In this document: in pieces, positions 1-21,877 of the stretch
Position numbering within the stretch: position 1 is the first letter of the stretch
Layout: every line of letters starts with the position of its first letter
Assembly: GCA_016946835.1 (NCBI GenBank)
Contig: JACVTC010000077.1
Location: 477,501-517,500 of the forward strand
From: Neocallimastix lanati (nom. inval.)
Taxonomy: Eukaryota; Neocallimastigomycota; Neocallimastigomycetes; Neocallimastigales; Neocallimastigaceae
DNA: 40,000 bases
Direction of reading: 5' to 3'
Program-made: the position numbers and the translations under genes
The notes under the pieces: model-generated
The model's database searches: none
Told to the model about the DNA's origin: nothing
What the model saw: only the letters and a program-made list of their open reading frames with translations

Positions 1-1
1 A

Positions 2-10188
<10,187 letters not shown>

Positions 10189-10954
10189 AATTAAAATATA
10201 TCTATATTAATAAGATTAATAATAATAATAATAATATATAATATTTTTTTTAAAGAAAAAAAAAAAAAAAAAAAAAAGCTATATATATATATATATCCAA
10301 AGTTTTACAATTACAATATTAGTTATTCATTTAAAATATTTCTATATAGAGATATATTTAACTATATATTTCATTATATATATTCATTTTTTAATTCTTA
10401 AAATCCTTATTATTATTAAATATTTAAATATCTTTATATATAAATATTATATCTATTAATATAAAATATAATAAATAAATATTCTTAATATAAAATTTAT
10501 AATAATTATTTATTAATTAATATTAAATATAATAAAATATAATATAATAAAAATATTTTTAATAACATAAAATTTATAATAAATATTCTTAATATATAAT
10601 ATAATAAAGTTCTTTTATTAAAACTTTTAAAATTTGAGTATTTATTATATTTAATATTAAATATATAAATATTCAAATTTTAATAATATTCATTATAAAT
10701 TTTAGTTTCATTTTTTTATATTTATAATTCATTTTTCATTAAACATATGTTATTCAACTATATATTTAATAATATTAATTAAAACAATAGAAATATTTTA
10801 TTTTTTTTATCAATAAAAAAATTGGATGCATTTATGAGAGTAAATAATAATATTTGTAATAATCTTTTTTTTTTTTTATCTCAGATACAAAGAGTATTAT
10901 TGTGTATTATAAAATAAAATTCTACGTTATAAAAATAAAAATAAAAAATTAAAT

Positions 10955-10997
<43 letters not shown>

Positions 10998-11615
10998 TAA
11001 TTTCATTAAAAATATAATTTGTGGCTTGTATTTTAGAATTTTAATTTAAATTTTAAAATTAAATGAATGAAATAAATAATTTTATTTTATAATTATATAT
11101 TACTACTTGAATTAGATTTATTTTATAAAAACAATAAAAAAAGAAAAATAATAATTTTATATATATTTTATATTTATTAATTTTCTTTATATTATTTAAT
11201 TTTAAATTATTTATGATTTTTATTATTTTTATATATATATTATAATTATTTTTTTATAAAATGGTTTATTACTAAAAAGTGTTTTATTTAAGTTTTTTTA
11301 ATATATATATATATATATATAATCATATATGTTAATATTTAATAATATTTATTTTGATTATTTATTTAGAGAAAAAAATTGAAAAAGAAATATATAAAAT
11401 AATATAGATTTTATATAAGATTATTATAAAAATTTTTACTGTAAAGAAAAAAAATTTTTTTGAAAAATTTTAAATATAAAAACTTAAAATAAAATAAAAA
11501 AGAAATTAAATAAAACCTTTTACTCAATAGCATTTATATATATAATGATAATAATATATAGTAATTTATATATATATATAACTGTTTTTAATAAATATTA
11601 ATACTATTATTACTA
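10189..11615. other. Convergent intergenic region, A/T-only
   Basis: This separates the stop of the CKK gene from the stop of the nucleoporin gene, both of whose 3' ends face it. It holds A/T-rich sequence with an A run (about 10255-10277), a (TTTA)n array at about 10955-10998 and several AATAAA-like words that are too common here to name a poly(A) signal. I see no coding or RNA feature. Confidence 0.7.
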
Positions 11616-12017
11616 TCATTTTTTACCAAACAAAGATGATGAACCACCAAATCCAGTATTTGTATTACCAAAGCCAGTATTAGTTGAACCAAAGCCAGTA
11701 TTTGTTGAACCAAAGCCAGTATTAGTAGAGCCAAAACCTGTTGTATTTGTAGAACCAAATCCCGTAGTTGAAGCACCAAAACCGGTTGTACCAGTAGTGC
11801 CAAATTTATTACCAGTGGATGAACCAAATCCTGTAGTTGAAGTTCCAAATCCTGTTGTACCTGTAGTACCAAACTTATTAGTGGAGCCAAATCCAGTAGT
11901 ATTAGTAGAGCCAAATCCAGATGTACCAAAACCAAATTTATTAGTAGCACCGGCTTGTGGCTGTAATGTATTAGCATCTAATAAAATAGATTTATTATTA
12001 GTATTAGTATTAGTATT

Positions 12018-12048
<31 letters not shown>

Positions 12049-12277
12049 GTATTTTTATTATTATTATTATTATTAGTATTTTTATTATTATTATTAGTAG
12101 TAGTAGTTTTATTAGTATTTTTATTATTATTAGTATTATTATTAGTATTATTATTAGCATTAGTATTAGAATTTTTTATTAGTATTATTAGTATTAGTAT
12201 TATTATTTTTATTATTACTATTATTAGTATTAGTATTAGTATTAGTATTAGTATTAGTATTATTATTAGTATTAGTA

Positions 12278-12310
<33 letters not shown>

Positions 12311-12552
12311 GTAGTAGTAGTAGTAGTAGTAGTAGTAAGTATTCAAAATTATTCAAAATTAAAAATCTATAAATTTTTTATTTCGTATTAATATTACTCA
12401 TAGTGGATGAGGCTGGACGTAATGAATTAGCAATAGTAGATAAGGATAATTTTTCGCCAACAGCTTTTTATTTAATTTTTATTTTCCATTTTTTTTGTTT
12501 TTTTGTTTTGTTTTGTTTTTTGTTAATTAAAATAAAATATAAATTTAATTTA

Positions 12553-12590
<38 letters not shown>

Positions 12591-13233
12591 TAAATAAAAT
12601 AAAAAAAAAAAAAAAAAAAAAAAGATTAATATATATAAAGTAATGGCATAATATATATATATATAGTATTCATGTTATTTTTATGTATATTTTATTTTAT
12701 ATAATATAGATATTCATACTTTTGCTTTTAGAGTTTCCTGAAGGAACATCATTAGAATATTTTGATCTAAAGGATTGATATTCTTGTCTTCTCTTATCAA
12801 TATCATCATTAAGTGATGCAACCTTTGACGAAAGGTACATTATACTTTCATGTTGATTTCTTAAAATTTCAACCAATTCTTTATAATTAATATAATTAAT
12901 ATAATTAATATAATTAAAAATAAAAATTTATATAAATATTAATCCATATAATAAATATATAAGATTGATTTGTCTTTCCTTAATAATTTTTAAAAAAAAA
13001 AAAAATTATAATATTATTAATAATATGATAATAAATAATATAAAATGACTTAAACCTTGTGGATTATGTTGAGTATTTTGAGACATAGACAATAATTGCT
13101 GTTCAATTTCATCAATACTTTGTCTATATATTTGCATTTTTTCCTCAAATCCAGTACAAAGGGTTTCAAAGTATCTTTAAAAAAGTATTTGTATAATAAA
13201 TGAAAATAATATTATTAATAAATTAATTCCTTC

Positions 13234-13273
<40 letters not shown>

Positions 13274-14058
13274 ATGATATAGATATTTTGTTTTATGCGA
13301 AACATACTCTGAAATTCCATCATGAAATGAATATATATCTTTAGTTTGATTTTGATTGTTTAATCTATCAATAAAACGAGTTGCTAATTCAGCATTTCTT
13401 AATTCACTAGCAACCTTTTTCTTTAAATCGTTAATTAAATAATTATCTCTTTCTAATATATTTGTTAACGAAGTTAATTTCTATAAATAAATGGTATTAT
13501 ATTTTTTGTTTTTTATATTGAAATAATATAAATTATGACATTAAGAAATAATAATAGCAATTATAATAATTAATTATTAATATATAATTAAAAATAATTA
13601 ATATTATATAATATTAATATGATTTGTAATATTATTTAATATTTATTATTAAAAGGTTAGAATTATATTACTTGTGATAATTCTTGAGTATCTTCATTAA
13701 CTTTTTGAATTGCATTTGGAATTGTACTTTGTGATATTGATTCAAAAATATGTATTTGATCTTGTATCATTTTACTTTAATAAAAAATAAATTGGGTTAA
13801 AACAAAAATAATAATAATTATAATAATAATAATAACAAATAAATAATTTAATGAGATGTCATAATTTTAATTTAAATTTAAATTTGCTTAATTTAACAAT
13901 ATCAATTTAAATATAAATTTAAATAAAAAAATAAAAAATAATTAGCAATTTACTCTAAATTATCGAGTTCGACTTTCATAGTATCTGGTAAAGCAGAATA
14001 ATGAGTATCCGGGGCTAAAGTTTGTAATGTTATTGGTTGAATAGCGCTTTTTTTGATT

Positions 14059-14091
<33 letters not shown>

Positions 14092-14908
14092 TTAAATTTT
14101 AATTTTAAATTGATTTTATTATATTTTTTGATTATGAAAACATGTAAATTGAATGTAATTATTTTTTTTAAAAAATAATAATAAATAAATAAATAAATAA
14201 ATATTTTATTAATTAATTAATTAATTAATTTTATTAATTTATTAATATAAAATTAAATTAAAAAATTTTTTTTTTTTTAATAATTATAATATAATTCATA
14301 CGTTGTACCAGGAGCTGTTGTAGTAGTGGCTTTGTTAGAACCGAACAATCCAGTACTTGGTTGAGTTGTAGTAGTATTTGAATTAAATGAAAAACCAGTA
14401 GTTGGTTTGGATGAGGTTGAACCGAACAAACCAGTAGATGGAGTAGTAGTTACAGTTGAACCAAATAAACCAGTGGATGGTGCTGAAGTTTTAGCACCAA
14501 ATAGACTTGTAGTTGGAGCTGAAGAAGCAGTAGCTCCAAATAACCCTGTGGATGGTGCTGATGTTGAAGTAGCTCCAAATAATCCTGTAGAAGGTGCTGA
14601 TGTTGAAGTAGCTCCAAATAATCCTGTAGAAGGTGCTGATGTTGCAGTTGCACTAAATGGTGCTGATGAAGTACTAGCTCCAAATAATCCTGTAGAAGGT
14701 GCTGATGTTGCTGTGGCACTGAACGGTGCTGATGAAGTACTAGCTCCAAATAATCCTGTAGTAGGTGTAGAAGTAGATGTACCACCTAATTTAAATCCAC
14801 TAGTATTAGTATTTCCAAAACCAGTAGTGGTTTGATTATTATTTTTTCCAAAACTGTATATATTTATTTTTGAAATCATTAAATTATAATTCATTTATTT
14901 ATTTATTT

Positions 14909-14941
<33 letters not shown>

Positions 14942-15307
14942 CATTATCAAATAAAAATAAAGATAAAGATGATGAAATTTCATTGATATTCATTTAATTG
15001 ATATTTATTATTAATTTAAAATAATAAGGTAAAAGATTTAATAATTTAACATGAAATATGAAATCAAATTAAAAGTTGAAAAGTTGAATTGATAAATTAT
15101 TAATACATAAAATAGAACAAATTGATAAAATATTATGTATAATAAAAAAAATAAATATATATATAGAAAATTGATATAATTTTACATTATTTATATATTT
15201 ATATATTTATATATTTATATATTTATATATTTATATTTATTTATATATAAATGTTTTAAATTTAATTTATAAAAAATAAAAAAGAAATTCTATAGTTACC
15301 TAAACAT
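11616..15307 (-). CDS. NUP58: FG nucleoporin, NUP58/Nup49 type
   Basis: Central-channel nucleoporin, partner of the Nup62/Nup54 coiled-coil trimer. Exons in transcription order: 15307-15300, 14853-14302, 14046-13954, 13774-13672, 13480-13308, 13174-13056, 12878-12720, 12463-12398, 12217-11616. They sum to 1875 nt (624 residues plus stop) with every phase consistent. The protein starts MFSFGKNNN. Residues 1-186 hold GLFG/FG repeats with Ser/Thr/Ala spacers; about 190-400 form the conserved coiled-coil block. The diagnostic segments are LKKKVASELRNAELA and YFETLCTGFEEKMQIYRQ, which match the animal NUP58 ELKNAEIALR and DYFRILVQQFEVQLQQYRQ. The C-terminal exon has Asn/Thr-rich sequence, then about 20 GFG-type repeats ending SSSLFGKK. 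The first exon (8 nt, ATG TTT AG) and the last intron (12397-12218, inside an ACT/ATT repeat) are the least certain parts. If that last intron is retained, an in-frame TAA at 12380-12378 ends the protein before the C-terminal FG domain. Confidence 0.87.
11990..12340. repeat. (ATT/ACT)n trinucleotide tract
   Basis: Degenerate ATT/AGT repeats (AAT/ACT on the minus strand). They span the proposed last intron of the nucleoporin gene and the start of its last exon, where they are read as Asn/Thr. The exon boundary is hard to place here because the tract contains few AG dinucleotides; the one at 12219-12218 restores frame. Confidence 0.85.
13235..13270. repeat. Poly(A) tract in nucleoporin intron 5
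   Basis: Run of about 36 A on the plus strand (poly-T on the transcribed strand of the minus-strand gene), located between exons 13480-13308 and 13174-13056. Similar homopolymers lie in most introns and spacers of this window. Confidence 0.95.
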
Positions 15308-16653
15308 TATTATATATATCTATTTTACTGTCTTTACTTTTTTATAAAAAAATATAAAAATGAATAAAAACAATAATAGTAATTATTATTATTGCTTGAT
15401 ATATCTGATGATAATAAATATAGATAAAAAAAATATTAATAACTTTAGTACAATTGCTATATGAATTTCTTTAATTAAAAAAAAAAAAGTCAAATAGTTC
15501 AAATGATACAATGAAATTCCCATTTAATAATTTATTTATTAGAATATTATTTTCAAATGTCGATTTCATATATTAACAATAATGTTATGTGATTGAATTT
15601 CAATATTATTTTAATAAATTGATGTTACAACATAAAAAAAATAATGAATAGTTTTTTTAAAGTAATATAAATCTTTTATAATTATTAGTTCTTCCTTATT
15701 ATATAAATAATATCATTTTAAATATAAATTTCATAATTTGACACGTTACAATTTAAAATGTATTTTTAATGTATTTTCTAACAAATATGTTTAAAAAGAT
15801 ATATATTATAAAAATTTCAAAAGGTATAAAAATAATATAAAATAAAATAAAATAAAATAAAAACGATTGCGTTAATAAAAAAAAAATATTTTATAAAATT
15901 TTGAATATTCTTGATTAAAAAAAAATTTAATAATAAAATTTTATTATAAATTTTTTAAAGAATTTTTATTCTTTGATTGGAAGGATTAATAAATTTTAAT
16001 AATATTAATATTTAATTATTATTATATTATTTAATTTTAATATAATTTTAAAAAAAAATAAAATAAAAATAATTAATCTTTTAATTTTTATTTTATATTT
16101 ATTTTCTTTAAAAAAATATATATATATAAATAACAAAATAAAATAAGATATACTTCAAAACATTAAAAAAAAAATGTTTTTATTGAAATATAATAATAAT
16201 ATATATATAAGACTATACTAGAAAAAAGACAAAAATATTTTATTATGTAGGAAATCAATTAATTTATAAATATATTCATAAAGAGATAAATATAAAAAAA
16301 AAAAAAAATAGGATAAAAACAGAAATAAATAACCTAAAGCTTTCAATTTCAATTAATGTAAATATAATTTATTAATATATATATTTATTCTTTTAAATTT
16401 TTTAAATACTATTTTTAGTATTTATACAACAATAATTATATATTTAAACATTTAAGAAAAAAATATATATTTTTAAATATTATGTATTTAAATTATATTT
16501 ATGCTTATCAAAACTCTAAATAATCATATAATATTAAAAATTATTATTATATTATCTTAAGTACTAATAAATATTTAAAATAAATATAAAAATATAAATA
16601 AATAACTCCAAAAGAAAATAGTAATAATTCAAAAACAATTAACATTAAAACAT

Positions 16654-16716
<63 letters not shown>

Positions 16717-17162
16717 GCAAAAAATAGTAATAAAAGAAGACAAAAAAAAAATAAAAAAATTAAAAAAAAGTGAAGTTATCATCTTAATAATTATATTTTA
16801 AATATAAATTTAAAATATATATAAGTAAAAATTTATATATATATATATATATACACTTCTTTTTTTATTTATTTTTAAATAATATTTTAACCCTTTTTTT
16901 TTTTTATATTCTGCTTTTAAAATATTATTTAAAAACAATAGGATTATTAAAAAAAATAAATTAAGAAAAAGAAAACACTACTTATATAATTATTTATATT
17001 TTACCTAAATTATTTTATAATATTGATATAATTATAACACACACTCACAAAAAAAATAAAATAAAATAAAATAAAATAAATAAATAAAAATAAATATACA
17101 TATATATAATACATATAGTAACCTTAAAAAAAAAATAATAATAATAAAAAAAAAATAAAATA
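15308..17162. promoter_or_regulatory. Divergent intergenic region between NUP58 and LMBR1-like gene
   Basis: About 1.85 kb that must contain the promoters of both flanking genes, which point away from each other. It is A/T-rich throughout, with an AAT array (about 16657-16715), TA repeats near 16840-16852 and A-rich sequence just before each ATG. No specific promoter element can be told from the background, and I see no gene. Confidence 0.6.
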
Positions 17163-18872
17163 ATGTTTAATTTCATACTAAAATTGTTTAGAAAACCAGA
17201 AAAAACAACACAACCAGAACCAGACATAATAGATTTTTTTGAAGAACCCTTTTTTGATAATTCCACCGAACATTTTCTTGATATTATAAGAGTATTTGTT
17301 GTTATTACGGTTCAACAATTTATATTTATTTTGATATCTAAACTTATATTAAATAAGATATGGAAAAAAAAAGAACGTACCAGTTTAATTCTATCAGTTT
17401 TTTGTATATGGGGTATGAGTTCTTCACTATCTCTTATTTTTTGGTTTCCTCTCTCTGTATTCTTCCAATATTATTTTGTTCAACAATGGATTATCAGTTA
17501 TTTTAGTTGTCTCTGGCGATGGATGTTTTATAATAGTATGGTAACACTTTATGGACTAATGCCAGCGGCTTATTTAATTAGTGAAACAGCTACGATGGTA
17601 GGAACACTAAATAAATTCAAAGAAGTCACTATGGTATTGACCCTAGTCTATATATTAATTGTAGGGTTAGTATATATTTTCCAATCATATTTCAATCTTC
17701 ATATTAATACCATTAGACAATATTTTAGTATAGTTAATGCTATACCTACGATAATTTGTTCATGGGTTTGTGTCATTGCAATTCCATGTGGTATTACTAG
17801 TCTCTTCAAAAAAATTAAATCCATCCCAGTATCTATTAATCATAATCAAGAAATAGAAAATCAAATGAATGAAATAGGATTTGAGATTGATCGATTAACC
17901 GTACAACTTCAACAAAAAAATATACAAGAAGAAAAATTAATAGAAGAACAAAATGATTTAGATATGAAATTGACGGATCCCGGAAATATTGAACGTCGAA
18001 AGGAATGTATACGAGAATTAAAAAAAACTAAAGAAGAAAAGAATTTCCTTAATAAAAATATGGCTGATCTTATTCGAAATCAAGTAAAATTGAAAAAACA
18101 ATTAGGTTCCTCACCCTTTTTACGATTAATTATTTTTATGATTACTTTTGTTGCAAGTACCTTTATATATTTAGGTTTGTTTGCTCGTATTAGCTGGCAA
18201 GCAATTGAAGGATTAGATGATTATATTGGCGCTTCAGAATGGATCTCTAATTCAGTGAAAAGTATACTCAATCTAGTGGGGTTAACAGATGCTCGTATGG
18301 TAAAATTTCATATTGTGAATTTATTGGGAGTCATTCAAACTAAAAAAGTATTTGCCTTCCTTATCTATCTTTTTTTAGCCTATTGGTTTTTAATTTTCTT
18401 ATTATCAAGAGTTTCGGAACGGACGGCCATTTCTCGTATTCTTGGTAATATTTTCCCAATATTAATTTTTGCTTGTGTTATTCCGGTCATCAGTAAAACG
18501 TTTGGTATTCATTCAAGAAGTTTTACAATGTTAATGTTAACTCAATTAATCTATACCTGTTTAATTCTATTTCTTATGTCCGTCATACTACTGGGGTTCT
18601 ACGAATATCTATGTCCAAAGCTTCTTCCAAGAAAGGGGAAAACCACCACCATGGTAATTTTAGCCAATGTCATGTTATTGATAATTATTTCCTATACCAC
18701 TCTCTTCTTTATTAAGGCTATCAATATCATAGACATTGATCCAAAGATTTTACATCATTTTTTAGAATTTTCAACTCAAACCACGAAAGCGGTTCAATTA
18801 TATTATACCCTTTATAAATTTATAGTTTCTATTTTCTTTATTTATCCTATCATGACTATTTTATTAGTATAA
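17163..18872 (+). CDS. LMBR1-like polytopic membrane protein
   Basis: Intronless 569-residue protein of the LMBR1/LIMR membrane family; the molecular function of fungal members is not settled. Hydrophobic segments lie at about 40-63, 74-101, 117-139, 154-174, 189-214, 319-341, 393-415, 427-445, 455-479, 497-519 and 545-567. A charged, probably cytosolic coiled coil at about 225-316 (Gln/Glu/Lys-rich) splits them, as in the family. Family-like blocks are FWFPLSVFFQYYFVQQWI with the following Leu/Met-Pro-Ala-Ala-Tyr, and SRVSERTAISRILGNIFPIL followed by a Pro-Val-Ile-Ser-Lys-Thr-Phe-Gly turn, matching the G-N-C/I...L-P-V-F/I-S-R/K-T-L/F-G motif of animal LMBR1. The ATG follows an A-rich leader, and its GC is higher than the flanks. 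Unlike its neighbours it has no intron. Family call good; orthologous subgroup unresolved. Confidence 0.78.
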   Translation: MFNFILKLFRKPEKTTQPEPDIIDFFEEPFFDNSTEHFLDIIRVFVVITVQQFIFILISKLILNKIWKKKERTSLILSVFCIWGMSSSLSLIFWFPLSVFFQYYFVQQWIISYFSCLWRWMFYNSMVTLYGLMPAAYLISETATMVGTLNKFKEVTMVLTLVYILIVGLVYIFQSYFNLHINTIRQYFSIVNAIPTIICSWVCVIAIPCGITSLFKKIKSIPVSINHNQEIENQMNEIGFEIDRLTVQLQQKNIQEEKLIEEQNDLDMKLTDPGNIERRKECIRELKKTKEEKNFLNKNMADLIRNQVKLKKQLGSSPFLRLIIFMITFVASTFIYLGLFARISWQAIEGLDDYIGASEWISNSVKSILNLVGLTDARMVKFHIVNLLGVIQTKKVFAFLIYLFLAYWFLIFLLSRVSERTAISRILGNIFPILIFACVIPVISKTFGIHSRSFTMLMLTQLIYTCLILFLMSVILLGFYEYLCPKLLPRKGKTTTMVILANVMLLIIISYTTLFFIKAINIIDIDPKILHHFLEFSTQTTKAVQLYYTLYKFIVSIFFIYPIMTILLV

Positions 18873-19027
18873 TTTAAATAATAATAATAATAATAATAAA
18901 ATAAAATAATATATATATAATAAATAAAATAAATAAATAAATAATAGAAAAAAATAAAATTAAATAAACAATAAAATTAAATTAATTAAAAAAAAAATTA
19001 AATAAAATAAAATAAAATAAAATAAAT

Positions 19028-19073
<46 letters not shown>

Positions 19074-19264
19074 ATAAATTAATAAAATTTTCATTATTAT
19101 TATATTCATATATATTTAATTATTTATTAACAATTGTGAAGAACAGTTTAAAAAATAATCATTAACATTTTTATTTACAATTGGTAATAATATCATTACC
19201 CTATTATTATATATATTTTTATTATTTATATTTATAATCTAAAAATTAATTATAATGAAAAAAA

Positions 19265-19298
<34 letters not shown>

Positions 19299-19405
19299 TA
19301 TTAGTGATTCTTATAAAATATAGAAAAGAATAAGATAATATATATATAAGATATATATTTAATAACATTATATTATGGTGTTTTCTAAAAGTAAATGTTT
19401 AAAAA

Positions 19406-19443
<38 letters not shown>

Positions 19444-19660
19444 TATGTAAAATAATAGAAATAGTATTAAAATGTACAAAAAAAATAAAAATAAAAATTA
19501 AAAAATAAAAAATTAAAATAAATAAATAAAAAATTAAAATAAATAAATAAATTAATAAAAAGAAAATAATAATTAAAATAAATAAAAAAAAAAATTTTTT
19601 TTATTAATGAATATTAGAACATACAATTATTTTTTTTATATTAGGAATATTTATTAAATT
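18873..19660. other. A/T-rich spacer with poly(A) tracts
   Basis: 3' flank of the LMBR1-like gene. It contains AAT repeats, a 40-A run at 19029-19068, further A runs at about 19258-19281 and 19410-19427, and TA repeats. No coding or RNA signal seen. Confidence 0.7.
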
Positions 19661-19669
19661 AACAGTTTA

Positions 19670-20180
19670 GCATATGCTTTAATTAATTAATTCTAAGTCC
19701 TGAATATATATATGAATGTGTATGCATAATAGTTAATATATGTATGTTTGTGCATAATCGTATATATGAATGATATAGCTTGATTGTTTATTAATGATAT
19801 GGATATGCCTAAACCTTTATTATCAATATATATGCATAATAGTTCAATAAACAGTGTATTCACACACATTATATATATACATTTTAGCTTAATATAATTG
19901 ATATATGATATAGGTTTGATAGTTAATTAACGGTATAGCTACACATACATACATATATACAATATAGCTATGTTGTTCAATATCAGTATATGCTAACTAG
20001 TTTAAACATTCAACAACATTTTATATTTGTTGAATAATTAAATAAAATAGTTAAATAATAGCATAATTAGCATATACTGAAATATACGATATATATTGCT
20101 TTATTGTTTATATATATATATATATTATTGCATATATTTGATATAATATGCAACTATTAACAATTATAATCATAATAATA
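19670..20180. repeat. Degenerate dispersed-repeat field (GCATAATAGTT / TATAGCTT motifs)
   Basis: About 500 bp unlike the surrounding homopolymer-rich spacer. Related words recur at irregular spacing: TGCATAATAGTT (about 19724 and 19832), TGCATAATCG (19752), TATAGCTTGATTGTTTATTA (19777), TATAGCTATGTTGTTCAATA (19965), CAGTATATGC, AGCATATACTGA and GCTTTATTGTTTATA. This looks like decayed copies of one unit, or an old mobile-element fragment. No open reading frame of note. Confidence 0.5.
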
Positions 20181-20400
20181 ATAATATTATACAATTAATT
20201 AAAATAATTATAAAATAAAATAAAAATAATAATAAATTAAATAATATTTTAGCAATAGTATTAATATAATAATAGGTATAATAGAACACTAAATAGTTGC
20301 TTGCGATTATAGTTATCATATATATATACATATTGCAGGTTTTATAGCAATGATTTGATATATATATATATTTACTTAAGAATTTACATAGTCTACTTTC

Positions 20401-20495
20401 AATCAAAAATCAAGGTCATTGATGAAAATTAAACCAATTTTTCCATTATAAGGATCGAAACGTCATAGACCCCTACGTATAGTTGACATTTCAAA
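20401..20495. other. Composition island, possible relic exon or small RNA
   Basis: This stretch is clearly richer in G and C than its flanks (words such as GGATCGAAACGTC and GACCCCTACG). On the minus strand an ATG near 20492 opens a frame reading MSTIRRGL, then TGA, then RFDPYNGKIGLIFINDLDF, then TGA. A broken gene or an unannotated RNA are both possible. I do not recognise it. Confidence 0.35.
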
Positions 20496-20604
20496 ATAAA
20501 AAAAAAAAAAAAAAAAAAAAAAGTGTAAAGGATATTAAATATCAAAAGTATATAAAAAAAAATTGAAAGAAAAAAAAATAAAAATAAATAAATACAAAAG
20601 TACA

Positions 20605-20825
20605 TGAAGTAGTACGAATCAATTCCTACAGGAATATAACAAAGTACAATAATTCCATAACCATAAAAAAAAAATGAAAAAGATACATGGAAGAAAAAAT
20701 GATATTACTTCTTAAAATTATTTAAAACCAACTAATAATCATCACTCTCGGTACAACGAGAATTAAGATGGTCTTCCCTCAATGAACCTCATATTAGATG
20801 ATATGTCTCTAAAAGATATAGATTA
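20605..20825. other. Second composition island with a short hairpin
   Basis: It contains TCTCG-GTACAA-CGAGA (about 20747-20762), a 5-bp stem with a 6-nt loop. Next to it lies a minus-strand coding-like stretch (RDISSNMRFIEGRPS followed by stops). It sits about 110 bp from the first island, and both may be parts of one decayed element or gene. Function unknown. Confidence 0.35.
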
Positions 20826-20829
20826 TGAA

Positions 20830-20891
20830 AAATAAATTTTTTAATTTTTTTTTTTTTAAATTTATTTTTTATTATTTATTTATTTTTCTTT

Positions 20892-20958
<67 letters not shown>

Positions 20959-21628
20959 TTATATTTATATATTAAATTTATATATTATATTTTAGATTAT
21001 ATTTTAGATTATATTTTCATAACTTTTTTTTTTTTCTGTTATATTAATGCATATATATATATATATATTTACATTAAAAATTTGTATATATTTTTCATTA
21101 ATTTTCCTACAATTAATTTTTTATTTTTATTTTTATTTTTTTTTTTTTTTAATTAATAATTTATTTATTAATTTAAATATAGAACTACCTAAGTTTGGTT
21201 TTTACTAATAAAAAAAAAAAAAAAAGTTAAAGTATTAACATTAATATACTATTAAATTTCTATATATATTTTTTTCTTCTTTTTTTTACTCTCTTTTTTT
21301 TTTTTTTTTTTTTTTCTTTATAAAAAAATTAAAATAATTATTTATTTAATTTATTTATATATAAAATTTATATATATAATATCATATCTATTTATAATAA
21401 AAAAAAATTAAATTTTATTAAAATTCTCTTTATATATAATATGAAGAAAAAATAAAAATAAAAATAAAAATAAAATAAAACATTTAAAAATGTATATGAT
21501 TGAAACAATAAAAAAAATATAAGAATAATAATTAAAAAATAATAATAATACTAATAAAAATAAAAATAAAGAAAAAAAAAAAAAAAAAAAGATAAAAATA
21601 ATTGATTGCATTGATTATGAAGAGAGTA

Positions 21629-21668
<40 letters not shown>

Positions 21669-21877
21669 AAAAAAAGAAAAAAAGAAAAAAAATAAATAAA
21701 TAAAAGAAAAAGATAACAAATAAATAAATAAAAAGTTAAGATTTAAAAAATACATATGTATATATTTTAATTTTTTTAAACTCATCTTTTTTTTATATTA
21801 TTTGATTTGATTTAATTTGATATGATCTTTTTTTTTTGATTTATTTATTTTTTTTTTTTTTTTTTTTTTTAATAAAT
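20830..21877. other. Convergent spacer with (TTTA)n and homopolymers
   Basis: 3' flank of PAC1. It includes a (TTTA)n array at about 20895-20959, T runs near 21297-21315 and 21849-21870, and an A run of about 33 at 21634-21666. No gene seen. Confidence 0.7.

Noticed and set aside
11797-12372. Plus-strand 191-codon frame (Pro/Val then Leu/Val repeats)
   Set aside because: It is antisense to the FG repeats and Asn/Thr tract of the nucleoporin's last exon; no start context or domain.
14407-14835. Plus-strand 142-codon frame with APNNPV repeats
   Set aside because: It is antisense to the GLFG repeats of the nucleoporin exon 2. The repeat regularity comes from the sense strand.
20170-20406. Minus-strand 78-codon frame
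   Set aside because: Low-complexity Ile/Tyr/Leu. It contains no conserved pattern and overlaps the end of the repeat field.
20447-20470. TpsiC-like word GTTTCGATCC on the minus strand as part of a tRNA
   Set aside because: The flanking bases cannot form the T-arm stem and no D arm or acceptor stem is in reach.
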